Positions 1 through 8,411 of a DNA stretch of 64,000 nt are shown piece by piece. Where the stretch lies: assembly GCA_002412965.1 (NCBI GenBank), contig DHWB01000003.1:641149-705148 (forward strand), in the 5' to 3' direction. The stretch's first letter is position 1, and every line of letters starts with the position of its first letter. The notes beneath the pieces were generated by a model. It was not told the origin of the DNA. It worked only from the letters and a program-made list of their open reading frames with translations, and made no database searches. This DNA comes from Desulfomicrobium sp. UBA5193 (GTDB lineage Bacteria; Desulfobacterota; Desulfovibrionia; Desulfovibrionales; Desulfomicrobiaceae). The translations under genes and the position numbers were made by a program.

Positions 1-99
1 CAGATTGTCACCGCCGTCAGCGAGGGCGCAACGGCGGCCATGGCCGTATTCGAGGACCTGACGCGGCGCAAGGCGCAGTTGGCTGCTCGCAAGGAATGA
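1..99 (+). CDS. trxB: Thioredoxin reductase, C-terminal end (partial)
   Basis: The reading frame is open from the first base to the TGA at 97-99 and gives 32 residues. The segment QIVTAVSEGATAAMAVFEDL matches the closing FAD/dimer-interface motif of bacterial thioredoxin reductases, in which a 'G(D)GATAA' stretch near the C terminus contacts the flavin. The enzyme would reduce thioredoxin with NADPH in the cytoplasm. Only the tail is visible, so another flavin disulfide reductase of the same family cannot be excluded. A hairpin at 101-136 follows, but its U-tract serves the opposite strand. Confidence 0.75.
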   Translation, partial: QIVTAVSEGATAAMAVFEDLTRRKAQLAARKE

Positions 100-100
100 C

Positions 101-136
101 AAAAAAACTGGAATGAGCCCGCAAAACTAATTCCAG
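101..136 (-). terminator. Rho-independent terminator of the PilZ gene
   Basis: On the minus strand, CTGGAAT and ATTCCAG (130-136 and 108-114 on plus) form a stem with a 15-base loop. It is followed by seven T residues (the A run at 101-107 on plus). It lies just after the PilZ stop codon at 141-143. It also separates this gene from the convergent trxB end. Confidence 0.75.
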
Positions 137-140
137 GCCT

Positions 141-488
141 TCAACTTTCCGAATGGGCCGTGAAAAGATAGCGCAGCCCCACTCCATACTCCGCAGTGGA
201 GTGGGGTAAATTTTTTTTCCAGATGACTTTCGCGTAATAGCAGGTTCTTGGAGTCTGATATTCGACTATCGGATCCGGAGCCGCCTCGCTTTGATTCAGC
301 ACCTCGATGAGCAGATTGGCGCCGAGCTTTGGAGGGGGATAGTTCAATTCCAAATACATACCCGTGCTACTGTAATTGAACATTTTGGCGACGCGGCACT
401 CGCCCTGGTCTCCGGAGCAATATTGAATGACAGCCATATGCGGGATTCGATCCGCTTCCCGATTTTCTGAATTTTTTCTGATTTTCAT
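141..488 (-). CDS. PilZ-domain protein (probable cyclic-di-GMP receptor)
   Basis: This 115-residue protein is essentially a single PilZ domain. Residues 9-15 (NREADRI) give an arginine-rich segment resembling the RxxxR c-di-GMP contact. Residues about 39-48 (NYSSTGMYLE) match the (D/N)xSxxG motif. The family binds c-di-GMP and passes the signal to motility or polysaccharide machinery. The first motif is not a textbook RxxxR, so binding is inferred rather than certain. The start ATG at 486-488 has GAGGAG nine bases upstream. The gene stands alone with its own terminator. The window also encodes at least two GGDEF proteins and one EAL protein that could supply or remove the ligand. Confidence 0.75.
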   Translation of the reverse strand: MKIRKNSENREADRIPHMAVIQYCSGDQGECRVAKMFNYSSTGMYLELNYPPPKLGANLLIEVLNQSEAAPDPIVEYQTPRTCYYAKVIWKKNLPHSTAEYGVGLRYLFTAHSES

Positions 489-795
489 ACGCTCCTCGTC
501 CTCGCTGCTTCGTCGGGCGGTACGCGAACCCGATTTGCCTACTCAATAAGCAATATCTACGCCAATAATTAAGTAGTTTGTTCTTTGAACTACCTACTTA
601 CTCTCGTGTTCCCGCTCATTGGGTGGCGGTATACTTTTTCCAATTTTTCCAGATAACATTTGAAATGTTTTCCAATTTCCATCTGCCAGAGGTACGAGCG
701 TATCTCAGTTTAGTCGATTTTGCCAGGGAATCAAGAAACGGATGTTTTTAAGAGTACACATGAAGTGTCTGCATGATTTCCGGTATTTCCGGATT
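489..795. other. Intergenic region upstream of the PilZ gene
   Basis: About 300 AT-rich bases between the PilZ start and the tilS stop. It should carry the PilZ promoter. A short hairpin (GTAGTT at 573-578, AACTAC at 588-593, extended by AAGTAG/CTACTT) could be an operator. I see no convincing coding sequence or -35/-10 pair. Confidence 0.4.
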
Positions 796-1800
796 TTATG
801 GCCTGCGGCTTTGAAAATGAAAGCGGATGCCCGCAGTCTCCACGCAGCCGACCTTGTCGCCAGGAAACTGTATGGTGTGACCACATTTTTTGCGCACCCA
901 GGTCTTGTCGAGGAGCAAAAGATGGCACACCAGAGCTTGACCCGGACCCATGGCGTCAAGGACGGTCTTATAGAGGCGAAGGCGTTGCGCTTTGTGAATT
1001 TTGAGTGTTGCCGCCTCCAGGAAGTATTCCTGCACGGGTGAGGTCAAGGATGGCAGGACTTGGTTCCAGTAACTTTCATCAATCTTTGCAAGCTTCCACA
1101 AGTGCAGGGCTGTGTTGAAAAAAGAGGGGTTTTCGCGGAGCAGGAGAGGCATAATATCATGGCGGATTCTGTTGCGGGTGTGCTCGGTCGAGGTGTTGGA
1201 CTGGTCCTCACACCAGGCGGTCCCGGTTTTTTCCAGAACGGTTCGCAATTCCTCTTTGTCCCAATCAAGGAGCGGCCGCAGCAAGTGACGTTTGGGGTCC
1301 ACGCCCTGCATTCCGCCGAGACCCGGCCATCCAGTGCCGCGAACCAGGCGCATGACGATGTCCTCGGCCAGATCGTCGCCATGGTGGGCGGTCACGATCC
1401 AGTCAGCCTGGTGAGCCTCGCGCACGGAGTCCAAAAATGCATAGCGGGCCTGACGGGCCGATTCCTCCAGGCCTCCACCGGAAGCGGCCAGCCTCGCGGG
1501 CACATCAAGGCGCGACGTCACGCAGATGATTCCAAGTTTGGCGCAGACTTCCCTTGCATGCTCCAGTTCGCGGTCCGATTCCGGCCGCAGCCCGTGGTGT
1601 GCATGAGCCGCGATGAGAGTCAACTGGAGTGGACTGCGCAGCAGATGCAGCAGATGCAGCAGGGCCGTGGAATCCAGACCCGTGGAGTAGGCGACCACAA
1701 GGCGCGTGCCGCGCAGATCTACCCCAAGACTCTCCTCGCAGAAACGCGGGATGCCCAGGCAGCGCCTGGCCAACTGGCGGGGGAGATCCTGAAGTCGCAT
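796..1800 (-). CDS. tilS: tRNA(Ile)-lysidine synthase TilS
   Basis: TilS uses ATP to attach lysine to C34 of the CAU anticodon of tRNA-Ile, changing it to read AUA. The 334 residues start with a PP-loop ATPase domain carrying the P-loop-like motif AYSTGLDSTALLHLL near residues 35-50. It is a variant of the usual SGGxDS, with T replacing the first G. The signatures AHHGDDLAEDIVMRLVRG and the downstream WCEDQSN and RNRIRHDIMPLL are typical of TilS. The C-terminal part is short compared with E. coli TilS (about 430 residues), as in many non-enteric forms. The ATG at 1798-1800 lies 9 bases after the stop of the upstream small gene. It is the last gene of the leftward heme operon. Confidence 0.93.
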   Translation of the reverse strand: MRLQDLPRQLARRCLGIPRFCEESLGVDLRGTRLVVAYSTGLDSTALLHLLHLLRSPLQLTLIAAHAHHGLRPESDRELEHAREVCAKLGIICVTSRLDVPARLAASGGGLEESARQARYAFLDSVREAHQADWIVTAHHGDDLAEDIVMRLVRGTGWPGLGGMQGVDPKRHLLRPLLDWDKEELRTVLEKTGTAWCEDQSNTSTEHTRNRIRHDIMPLLLRENPSFFNTALHLWKLAKIDESYWNQVLPSLTSPVQEYFLEAATLKIHKAQRLRLYKTVLDAMGPGQALVCHLLLLDKTWVRKKCGHTIQFPGDKVGCVETAGIRFHFQSRRP

Positions 1801-1809
1801 GGCGTAGGA

Positions 1810-2142
1810 TTAAAGGGGGATCTTCAGGTCTTTGAGCAGGTTTTCCAGATAGGAGATCATGTACTCCTGCTGCTCGGGCGTGGCGTAGGCGATGCAGGCG
1901 CAGCGTAGGATGCGCTTGGCGCGAACCAGAAGCTCCAGTTTTATCCAGTCACGCCCGGTCTCAACGGCCATGTAAAACGGTCCACACTCGGCGGCGTGTT
2001 CCTGCTGCATGGGCGAGAGGAGCCTGGGGGGAAGGTGGAAGTGGTAGAGGTGCTCGATGCTCAGAAGCTCCTGTTCTTTGAGCCATTTTTCGAGCTTTTC
2101 CATATCTTCCGGGGAGATTTCGTCGATGACAAAGGAGCGCAT
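1810..2142 (-). CDS. Small conserved protein of the hemA-tilS operon, function unknown
   Basis: The start was placed at 2142 (MRSFVIDEISPEDMEKL) because GGAG lies seven bases upstream of that ATG. An upstream in-frame start at 2172 would overlap hemA by 20 bases. The product is 110 residues with no signal peptide or transmembrane segment. It is rich in acidic residues and helix formers at both ends (EKLEKWLKEQELL, YMISYLENLLKDLKIPL). A central segment reads RAKRILRCACIAYAT. I do not recognise a domain. Position between hemA and tilS and tight spacing (10 bases after hemA, 9 before tilS) show co-transcription. Any link to heme or tRNA metabolism is inference. Confidence 0.75.
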   Translation of the reverse strand: MRSFVIDEISPEDMEKLEKWLKEQELLSIEHLYHFHLPPRLLSPMQQEHAAECGPFYMAVETGRDWIKLELLVRAKRILRCACIAYATPEQQEYMISYLENLLKDLKIPL

Positions 2143-2152
2143 GTATTCTCCG

Positions 2153-3469
2153 TTATTTGACCTTGCGGTCAAGATGGGCTTCGTCGGGGATGGATTCTTC
2201 GTCCAGGTTGAACATTCGGCGGGCGTTGTGGATGAAGCGCTGGGCCGAACCTTCTTCCTGTGAGCGGCGTTTCAGGTAGCTGATGGGCTCGTGGTAGATC
2301 TTGTGGCATAGGGACTTGGCCAGCCGCTCCAGAATTGCGACCATCTGCGGGTCCGGATTGGGGCCGAGCTGCTTGATGGATTTGCGCAGCTCCTTGCGCG
2401 CGATGCATTCCCCCTGGTCGAGCAGGGCGACGATAGTCGGCTGCAAGGCCAGTCCGTCCCTCCAGCGCATGAAGGCGCCGACCTCTTCGGACACGATGGT
2501 CCTGGCCTTGCTCGCCTCCTGCTGCCGTCCAGCCAGATTCTCCTCCACGACTTCCTTCAAATCGTCGATGTCGTACAGGTAGACGTTGTCGAGGCCGTTG
2601 ATGTCGGGGTCGATGTCACGGGGCACGGCGATGTCGATGAAAAAGATCGGCCTGTTGCGGCGTTTGCGCATGACCTCCTTCATGTCCTTGGCCCGGATGA
2701 TGGCTGTGGGCGAGCCCGTGGAGCTGATGACGATGTCCGTCTCCATCAGGGCCTGCAGAAGTTCTTCGAAGGGAAGGGCGCGTCCGTTGAACTGCTTGGC
2801 CAACTCCTCGCCCTTGGCCAGCGTGCGGTTGACCACGGTGAAGTCGCGCACGCCGGCGGAAAGAAGATGGGTCGCGGCCAGCTCGGCCATTTCCCCGGCA
2901 CCGATCAAGAGCGCGCGGTGGTTGCTGAGGTCAGTGAAGATCTTGCGTGCCAGCTCCACGGCGGCATAGCTGATGGAGACGGCGCTGGAGGCGATGGCCG
3001 TTTCGGTGCGCACCCGTTTGGCCACGGAAAAGGCCTTGTGCAGCAGGCGGTTGACGATGACCTTGGCTGCGGTTTTTTCCACCGCGTTGCGGTAGGCGGT
3101 CTTGAGCTGGCCCAGGATTTGGGGTTCGCCCAGGATCATGGAGTCGAGGCTTGAGGCCACGGTGAAGAGATGGTTCACGGCTCCGTCGCCGATGTGACAG
3201 TAAGTGTGGTTTTCAAGATCGGCCACGGGCTGTCCGCAGTGATCCGCCCAAAAGCGCAGGATTTTGGTCCGGATGTCCATGTGGCTCTCGCCGACAACCA
3301 GAAATTCCACGCGATTGCAGGTCGAGAGGATCATGGCTTCGCTGACTACGCCTGTATCGCTGACCAGCCCCTTGGCCGCGGGATCGCAGTCGGGCAGGGC
3401 GAAGCGCTCACGGATGTCCACGCCAGCGGTTTTATGATTCAAACCAACGAGATAAATTTCCTGATTCAT
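2153..3469 (-). CDS. hemA: Glutamyl-tRNA reductase
   Basis: HemA reduces glutamyl-tRNA(Glu) to glutamate-1-semialdehyde with NADPH, the first committed step of tetrapyrrole synthesis. The product is 438 residues, normal for the family. The N-terminal catalytic domain has GLNHKTAGVDIRERF and the nucleophile loop STCNRVE with the catalytic cysteine. GEPQILGQLK and an NADPH-binding domain follow (GAGEMAELAATHL), then the helical dimerisation domain. The start ATG at 3467-3469 was chosen because it opens the canonical MNQEIYLVGLNHKT. An upstream extension reaching 3715 would run into the ccsA-like gene. The Shine-Dalgarno sequence is poor, so translation may be coupled to the ccsA-like gene, which ends 24 bases upstream. 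Confidence 0.96.
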   Translation of the reverse strand: MNQEIYLVGLNHKTAGVDIRERFALPDCDPAAKGLVSDTGVVSEAMILSTCNRVEFLVVGESHMDIRTKILRFWADHCGQPVADLENHTYCHIGDGAVNHLFTVASSLDSMILGEPQILGQLKTAYRNAVEKTAAKVIVNRLLHKAFSVAKRVRTETAIASSAVSISYAAVELARKIFTDLSNHRALLIGAGEMAELAATHLLSAGVRDFTVVNRTLAKGEELAKQFNGRALPFEELLQALMETDIVISSTGSPTAIIRAKDMKEVMRKRRNRPIFFIDIAVPRDIDPDINGLDNVYLYDIDDLKEVVEENLAGRQQEASKARTIVSEEVGAFMRWRDGLALQPTIVALLDQGECIARKELRKSIKQLGPNPDPQMVAILERLAKSLCHKIYHEPISYLKRRSQEEGSAQRFIHNARRMFNLDEESIPDEAHLDRKVK

Positions 3470-3492
3470 GGAGTGGTGCGTCTGTGTAAAGA

Positions 3493-4320
3493 TTAAGGCC
3501 GAAAGCTGTGGTGCGAGGGCAACAGAAAATTGACCCCGACCAGAGACACCAGACAGAGTACGAAAAGGACAATGGCGGTCTTGGCCGGTTTCCGGCCACG
3601 CCAGCCAAGGACCACGCGCTGGTGAAAAAGCAGTGCGAAAAGGGTCCAGATGACGATGGAAATAAGTTCCTTCGGGTCCCAGCTGATAACGCGTTTCCAC
3701 GTGAAAGATGCCCACAGGAAGCCTGCCAGCAGGCTAATGCTGTACAGGGGGAAGCCGATGCGGACGGCCCAGTCGTTGGCGCGGTCGAAGGTTTCCAGGG
3801 ACGGCAGGTCCTTGGAGAAACCGGGCAGCTTGGCCTTGGTCTTGATCAAACGTTCCAGGTGCAGATAGGCGAGCCCAGCTCCAAAGGCCATGGCGATGAG
3901 CGCCAGGGAGATGAAGATGGTGCCGACGTGCAGGCTGAACCACAGCGCGCTGAAATGTTCGGGCACGGCCAGCACCTGGGTGCGCACGGCCAGGGACGAG
4001 GAAAAAAGAATCAGGGCCAGGGGGGCGGTGATCATGGACAGAAAATCGTGTTTGAGTCGCCACCTCAGCACAAAAAAGATGAGCACGAAAAACCAGGCCA
4101 TGAGGCTCATGTAGAACTGGCCGTGCTGGAGGTTGGCGGCTCCAAGTTCCACGAAGCGCAGCACCAGGTCCACGGTGTGCAGAACGAAGGCCGTGGCGGA
4201 TGTCCATGCCGCGACGCGCTTCAGGGCCGCGCGACGCAGGACCAGACCCAGCGGGTAGGACACGGAGCCGGTCAGGTAGAGCAGTGCTATGATCAGTTCA
4301 AATAGTCGGGAAGCAGTCAT
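3493..4320 (-). CDS. CcsA/ResC/HemX-like cytochrome c assembly membrane protein
   Basis: A 275-residue protein with about eight hydrophobic segments. It has the family hallmark near residues 205-225: LWASFTWKRVISWDPKEL, a tryptophan-rich heme-handling region followed by WDPKE, then HQRVVLGWRG. Such proteins deliver or handle heme for system II cytochrome c maturation. The copies next to hemA are often called HemX and may influence HemA levels. The ATG at 4318-4320 has GGAG upstream. It overlaps the end of the precorrin-2 dehydrogenase gene by 23 bases, so the two are probably translationally coupled. A distinction between a true CcsA and HemX is not possible here because no CcsB/Ccs1 gene is visible. 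Confidence 0.85.
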   Translation of the reverse strand: MTASRLFELIIALLYLTGSVSYPLGLVLRRAALKRVAAWTSATAFVLHTVDLVLRFVELGAANLQHGQFYMSLMAWFFVLIFFVLRWRLKHDFLSMITAPLALILFSSSLAVRTQVLAVPEHFSALWFSLHVGTIFISLALIAMAFGAGLAYLHLERLIKTKAKLPGFSKDLPSLETFDRANDWAVRIGFPLYSISLLAGFLWASFTWKRVISWDPKELISIVIWTLFALLFHQRVVLGWRGRKPAKTAIVLFVLCLVSLVGVNFLLPSHHSFRP

Positions 4321-4987
4321 CACACCATTCTCCGATTCTGGGATGTAAGGGAGTGGGGAGCAAGGCCCGGAGCAGTTCCAGGCATGCATGCCGGTCGTTT
4401 TTTCTGATCAGTTCCGGCAGGGCGGAGGTGGCCAGGTCGCGAAATATTTCCCGGTTTTCGGCGCTGGCGAGGCCGATGGCCAGCAGCGCGGTCCGAATGT
4501 TGGCCAGCAGCCGGGTCATTGCCTCGTATTCCGGGCCGTATCTGTCTTCCAGATCCTGGCGGATGACTCTGGCCAGGGCCGGACTGGCGCCGCTCGTGGA
4601 TATGGAAATGGTCAGGTCGCCGCGCGTGATGCTGGCCGGAAGGACGAAATTGCCGAGTTCCGGAGCATCGGTCATGTTGCACAGGATGCCTCTTTGCACG
4701 CAGGCCTGTCCGATGATTTCGTTCACGGAGCGGTTCGAGGTGCAGGCAAACACAAGCTGCGCGGCATCGAGGTCCGCCTCGGTGAAAGGCCGCTGTTCAT
4801 ACGTAAAGTTGTGCCGCCTTGCAAGAAGCTCGGCCAGCTCCATGCCGGGAGGGGCCGGATCCACGGCGGTGACCCGCGCCGGGGAGCACTGGAGGAGGCC
4901 CTGTATCTTGCGCAGGCCGACCTCTCCCGCGCCGATCACTAGGCAGTGCATGCCGGTCAGGTCCAAGAGCAAAGGGTAGTAACGCAT
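4298..4987 (-). CDS. Precorrin-2 dehydrogenase / sirohydrochlorin ferrochelatase-like
   Basis: This 229-residue protein belongs to the CysG N-terminal/Met8/SirC family. It opens with MRYYPLLLDLTGMHCLVIGAG, a Rossmann NAD-binding fold with GAGEVGLRK. The central ASITRGDLTISISTSGASPALA motif is typical of this family. It oxidises precorrin-2 to sirohydrochlorin with NAD and may insert iron. In sulfate reducers sirohydrochlorin feeds siroheme for dissimilatory sulfite reductase and heme through the siroheme-dependent route. It is first in the leftward operon with ccsA-like, hemA, a small unknown gene and tilS. The start region at 4988-5102, shared with the divergent glycosyltransferase, should hold the promoter. 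Confidence 0.9.
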   Translation of the reverse strand: MRYYPLLLDLTGMHCLVIGAGEVGLRKIQGLLQCSPARVTAVDPAPPGMELAELLARRHNFTYEQRPFTEADLDAAQLVFACTSNRSVNEIIGQACVQRGILCNMTDAPELGNFVLPASITRGDLTISISTSGASPALARVIRQDLEDRYGPEYEAMTRLLANIRTALLAIGLASAENREIFRDLATSALPELIRKNDRHACLELLRALLPTPLHPRIGEWCDDCFPTI

Positions 4988-5102
4988 GCTCGCCGTCTAG
5001 CAGAGCCGGCCCTGGTTGTCCAAGTCCGTTCCCGTCTGGGAAGAGGGCTTGAAAATTCGGTGAGTTCTGGACTTTTTCACAATTTTACCGGATGACAAGC
5101 GT

Positions 5103-6365
5103 ATGAATTCCGAAGATTTTGAAGGTCGCGCCGACGTCAATCCCGCCTATCTGATCATTCAGCTGGCCCGCTTCGGTGATGTAATCCAGACCAAGCGCCT
5201 CGTCCTCTCCCTGCTCGTGCAAGGGCAGGTGCACCTGCTGGTGGACAGATCGCTGCAGGCGCTGGCCAGTCTCGTCTATCCGCAGGTCACGGTGCACGGC
5301 ATCGCCGCCCATGGCACCCATGGACCGGATGTTCTTGCGCAGGTGCACAAAGATTTGGAAAGCCTTTGCGCGCTGAATTTCCTGCGCGTCTATAATCTCA
5401 ATTTTTCCGGACTCAATTTCGCCTTGGCCGGAATGTTTCCGGTGGATGTGGTCCGGGGCTACCGCCTGAATAGCGGGCAGCGGCTCATTGATGCTTGGCC
5501 AGAGCAGGTCATGCGCTGGACCAGATCCCGCGTGCAGAGCGGTCTCAACCTGATCGATGTGTGGGGCCTGTATGCCGATCAGGTTGTGCCCCCCGAGCGG
5601 GTCAATCCGGTCGCGACGCCGCGTGGCGGAGGGCTTGGGGTGGTCATGGCCGGACAGAATGCCCGCCGCTCGCTGCCTGCCCAGATGCTTGCCCCCCTGA
5701 TTCAGGCCGCCCGTGGACGCGTTGGGCATGGCCCTGTCTATCTCCTTGGGTCCGGCGCAGAGCGGCGGGCTGCCAAGGAGCTGGCGGCGCTGCTGCCTCC
5801 GACGCTTCGCGGCGAGGTCCGTGATCTGGTCGGTCAGACGGGGTGGCAGGAGCTCATTCATGTCGTGGGCGGCCTGGATCTGCTGCTTTCGCCGGATACG
5901 GGCACCATGCATCTGGCGGCTCATCTGGGCGTGCCGGTGCTGGCCTTTTTTCTTTCTTCGGCCTGGTGTCACGAGACCGGGCCTTATGGGCAGGGGCATC
6001 TGGTGCTGCAGGCCATGACGGAGTGCGCTCCGTGTCTGGAAACCGCGCCATGCCCGTTTGAAATATCCTGCCGCCGTGCCTTTTCCGATCCGGCCGTGCT
6101 GCGATACGTCAGCGGCCGCACGGACAAGGGGCTCGCGTCCGAGTGCGCGGTCATGGCCAGCGGCTTTGACGCGCTGGGACTGACCTGGACGGCCGTTGCT
6201 GGTCATGATCCGCATGCGTCGCAGCGGGTTCGGTTCCGGTCCATGGCCGCGTCCTATGCCGGAGTGGCCATGCCGGTCGGCGCAGAACCCTTGTTGGATG
6301 AAATCTGGACGCGGGAGCGCGATTGGATGCTGCCCCAAACACTGCGAGGTCGAGCCCATGAATGA
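5103..6365 (+). CDS. Glycosyltransferase family 9 (heptosyltransferase-like)
   Basis: A 420-residue GT-B enzyme of the family that includes LPS heptosyltransferases WaaC/WaaF. The N-terminal segment YLIIQLARFGDVIQTKRL matches the acceptor-domain start. The C-terminal donor-site motif SPDTGTMHLAAHLGVPVLAF is the GT9 signature. A cysteine cluster CAPCLETAPCPFEISC follows, as in many Desulfovibrio members. It probably transfers a sugar in lipopolysaccharide core or O-glycan assembly at the cytoplasmic face. The ribosome-binding site is weak. The stop overlaps the start of the next glycosyltransferase gene by eight bases, so the two are coupled. The acceptor and donor sugars cannot be read from sequence. 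Confidence 0.88.
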   Translation: MNSEDFEGRADVNPAYLIIQLARFGDVIQTKRLVLSLLVQGQVHLLVDRSLQALASLVYPQVTVHGIAAHGTHGPDVLAQVHKDLESLCALNFLRVYNLNFSGLNFALAGMFPVDVVRGYRLNSGQRLIDAWPEQVMRWTRSRVQSGLNLIDVWGLYADQVVPPERVNPVATPRGGGLGVVMAGQNARRSLPAQMLAPLIQAARGRVGHGPVYLLGSGAERRAAKELAALLPPTLRGEVRDLVGQTGWQELIHVVGGLDLLLSPDTGTMHLAAHLGVPVLAFFLSSAWCHETGPYGQGHLVLQAMTECAPCLETAPCPFEISCRRAFSDPAVLRYVSGRTDKGLASECAVMASGFDALGLTWTAVAGHDPHASQRVRFRSMAASYAGVAMPVGAEPLLDEIWTRERDWMLPQTLRGRAHE

Positions 6366-7632
6366 GACCCGGCGAATCCTGGTCGTGCTGCCCCTGTATG
6401 GCGGCTCTCTGCCTATTGGCCGCTACTGCGGCAATGCCCTGCGTGAGCTTGGGCACGTGGTGGAATATTTCGAGGCCCCGGATTTTTTTGGCGCGTTCTC
6501 CGCCTTGAAGACCCTGCGCGTGGGCACGGACCGGATCGATTATCTGGAAAACAGCTTTTTGCAGGTCATGTCCCAGGCCATTCTGGCCAAGGTCGAAACC
6601 TTTGCCCCGGACCTTGTGCTGTCCATGGCGCAGGCGCCCCTTTCCCGGCAGGCCCTGAAGCGCCTGCGGCGCGACAAGGTGGCCACGGCCATGTGGTTCG
6701 TCGAGGATCATGAGGTCTTTCCGTACTGGAAGGCTTTTGCTCCCCTTTACGATCTTTTCGCGGTGATCCAGAAAGGGGATTTTCCCGGACAGCTTACCGC
6801 CCTGGGGCAGCCCAATTCCATGTATCTGCCTCTGGCCGCCGATCCCCAGGTACATCGTCCGCTGGAGCTCTCTTCCGTTGAGCGCCGCAAGTACGGTAGC
6901 GAACTGTCTTTTGTTGGCGCCGGGTATCCCAACCGGCGGCTGGCCTTCAGGCAGCTCTCGGGCTTTGATCTGCGCATCTGGGGCAATGACTGGGACGGGG
7001 AGACGACCCTTGCCCCTTATCTGCAGCGCGGCGGCGAGCGCATCGAGACCGAGGAGGTGGTGCGCATCTTCAACGCCACCACCATCAACGTGAATCTGCA
7101 CTCCTCCGTGCGGCCCGGTGTTCTGGTGGGGGACGGGGATTTCGTCAATCCTCGCACCTTCGAGTTGGCCGCGTGCGGAGCCTTTCAGGTGGTGGACAGA
7201 CGCGCTCTCTTGCCCGAGCTTTTCGCCGAAGGCGAGCTTGCCCTCTTTTCCGACATGTCCGAACTCGTGCAGGCCATCGAGTTCTACCGGGCCAACCCTG
7301 AAGCACGGGCAGAAGTCGCGGGCAGGGGAAGGGCCCGGGTTCTGGCTGAGCATACCTACGCACACCGCATGCAGACCTTGCTGCAGCGGGCAGAGGGGCT
7401 CATGCCTGACAAGCAGGTGGCGGCGAGTGGGTGGCAGGCCGAGATTCCTCCTCATCTGCGTTCGGAACTGGAGGCGCTGCTTACCAGATTGGAACTTGCG
7501 CCTACAGTGAATTTTGAAGACCTGGTCTGGACCGTGCGAAATCAGCAGGGACGTCTTGATCGGCTGGAAACTGCCATCCTTTTTCTGGACGAGTGGAAAA
7601 AACAGTACTCGTCCGCGCGCCCCGGCAAATAA
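6358..7632 (+). CDS. CgeB-family glycosyltransferase
   Basis: The ATG at 6358, inside the ATGAATGA overlap with the preceding stop, gives MNETRRILVVLPLYGG and a 424-residue protein. The C-terminal half reads FVGAGYPNRRLAF, IFNATTINVNLHSSVRPG, then NPRTFELAACGAFQVVDRR. That is the glycosyltransferase group-1 domain of CgeB/YkvP-type proteins. A short C-terminal helical tail follows. These enzymes act in polysaccharide or flagellin glycosylation clusters. Coupling to a GT9 gene suggests the two act in one glycan pathway. A small inverted repeat, CGGCAAAT/ATTTGCCG at 7623-7641, spans the stop codon and may act as a weak mRNA end, although no U-tract follows. Confidence 0.82.
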   Translation: MNETRRILVVLPLYGGSLPIGRYCGNALRELGHVVEYFEAPDFFGAFSALKTLRVGTDRIDYLENSFLQVMSQAILAKVETFAPDLVLSMAQAPLSRQALKRLRRDKVATAMWFVEDHEVFPYWKAFAPLYDLFAVIQKGDFPGQLTALGQPNSMYLPLAADPQVHRPLELSSVERRKYGSELSFVGAGYPNRRLAFRQLSGFDLRIWGNDWDGETTLAPYLQRGGERIETEEVVRIFNATTINVNLHSSVRPGVLVGDGDFVNPRTFELAACGAFQVVDRRALLPELFAEGELALFSDMSELVQAIEFYRANPEARAEVAGRGRARVLAEHTYAHRMQTLLQRAEGLMPDKQVAASGWQAEIPPHLRSELEALLTRLELAPTVNFEDLVWTVRNQQGRLDRLETAILFLDEWKKQYSSARPGK

Positions 7633-7733
7633 AATTTGCCGCATTGTCCCGAAAAGGGAGCGAAAAAAAGGATTGAAACTCTTTTTGCCCGCAGGTAGTC
7701 AGACTATTCCCATTTTATCGACTAGGAGTTTTC

Positions 7734-8375
7734 ATGCACAAGCCATCCATTGGCCTTTCCCTCGAAGGTCTGCCCTTTATCTTTTTGACCGCCATCGCCA
7801 CCCTCACCTTTGCCATCATCGACTGCTGGTTCATGGCCACGCTTCTTCTGGTGGCGTTGTTCTTTATCCTCAATTTCTTTCGCGATCCGGAGCGAGTGGT
7901 GCCGCAGAATCCCGGCGTGGCCGTCTCTCCGGCAGACGGCAAGGTCATCAAGATCGAAACCATGCGTGACCCTCTGACCGGCGAGGATCGCACGGCCATC
8001 TGCGTGTTCATGAATGTCTTCAACGTGCACGTGAACCGCATGCCCGTGGCCGGACGCATCGCCCGCATCTCCTATTTCGGGGGCAAGTTCATCAACGCTT
8101 CCTTCGACAAGGCTTCCGTTGACAACGAGCGCAACGCCGTGCTGGTGGAGGATGCGGATGGCCGGAGCTGGACCATGGTGCAGATCGCCGGGTTGATCGC
8201 GCGGCGCATCATCTGTTGGGCGGAGGAGGGGGATACCCTTGCTCGGGGACAGCGTTTCGGACTGATCAAGTTCGGATCCAGAGTTGACCTTTACGTTCCG
8301 ACTGATTATGTACCTACTGTTCGCATAGGTGAACAGGTTTTTGCCGGACAGTCCATTCTGGCTCGCAAAAACTAA
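7734..8375 (+). CDS. psd: Phosphatidylserine decarboxylase (short form)
   Basis: Psd converts phosphatidylserine to phosphatidylethanolamine. This is the short 213-residue bacterial form. Two N-terminal hydrophobic segments (about 14-48) are followed by FFRDPERVVPQNPGVAVSPADGK, then NVFNVHVNRMPVAG with the conserved histidines. The self-cleavage site is FGSR near residue 181, where the serine becomes the pyruvoyl cofactor. GAGTTTTC precedes the ATG at 7734 (ribosome site TAGGAG). pssA begins 36 bases downstream, so synthesis and decarboxylation of phosphatidylserine are encoded together, as in Desulfovibrio genomes. Confidence 0.95.
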   Translation: MHKPSIGLSLEGLPFIFLTAIATLTFAIIDCWFMATLLLVALFFILNFFRDPERVVPQNPGVAVSPADGKVIKIETMRDPLTGEDRTAICVFMNVFNVHVNRMPVAGRIARISYFGGKFINASFDKASVDNERNAVLVEDADGRSWTMVQIAGLIARRIICWAEEGDTLARGQRFGLIKFGSRVDLYVPTDYVPTVRIGEQVFAGQSILARKN

Positions 8376-8411
8376 CAACGGATCTTTCCGGGACTCTTTT
8401 TCAGGACGACA

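Noticed and set aside
742..1041. Plus-strand reading frame opposite the end of tilS
   Set aside because: It lies over tilS, whose family motifs are clear, and has no ribosome site or recognisable fold.
5085..6359. 424-codon minus-strand frame opposite the GT9 gene
   Set aside because: It mirrors codon bias of the real gene; composition is rich in Gln, His and Arg and there is no family match.
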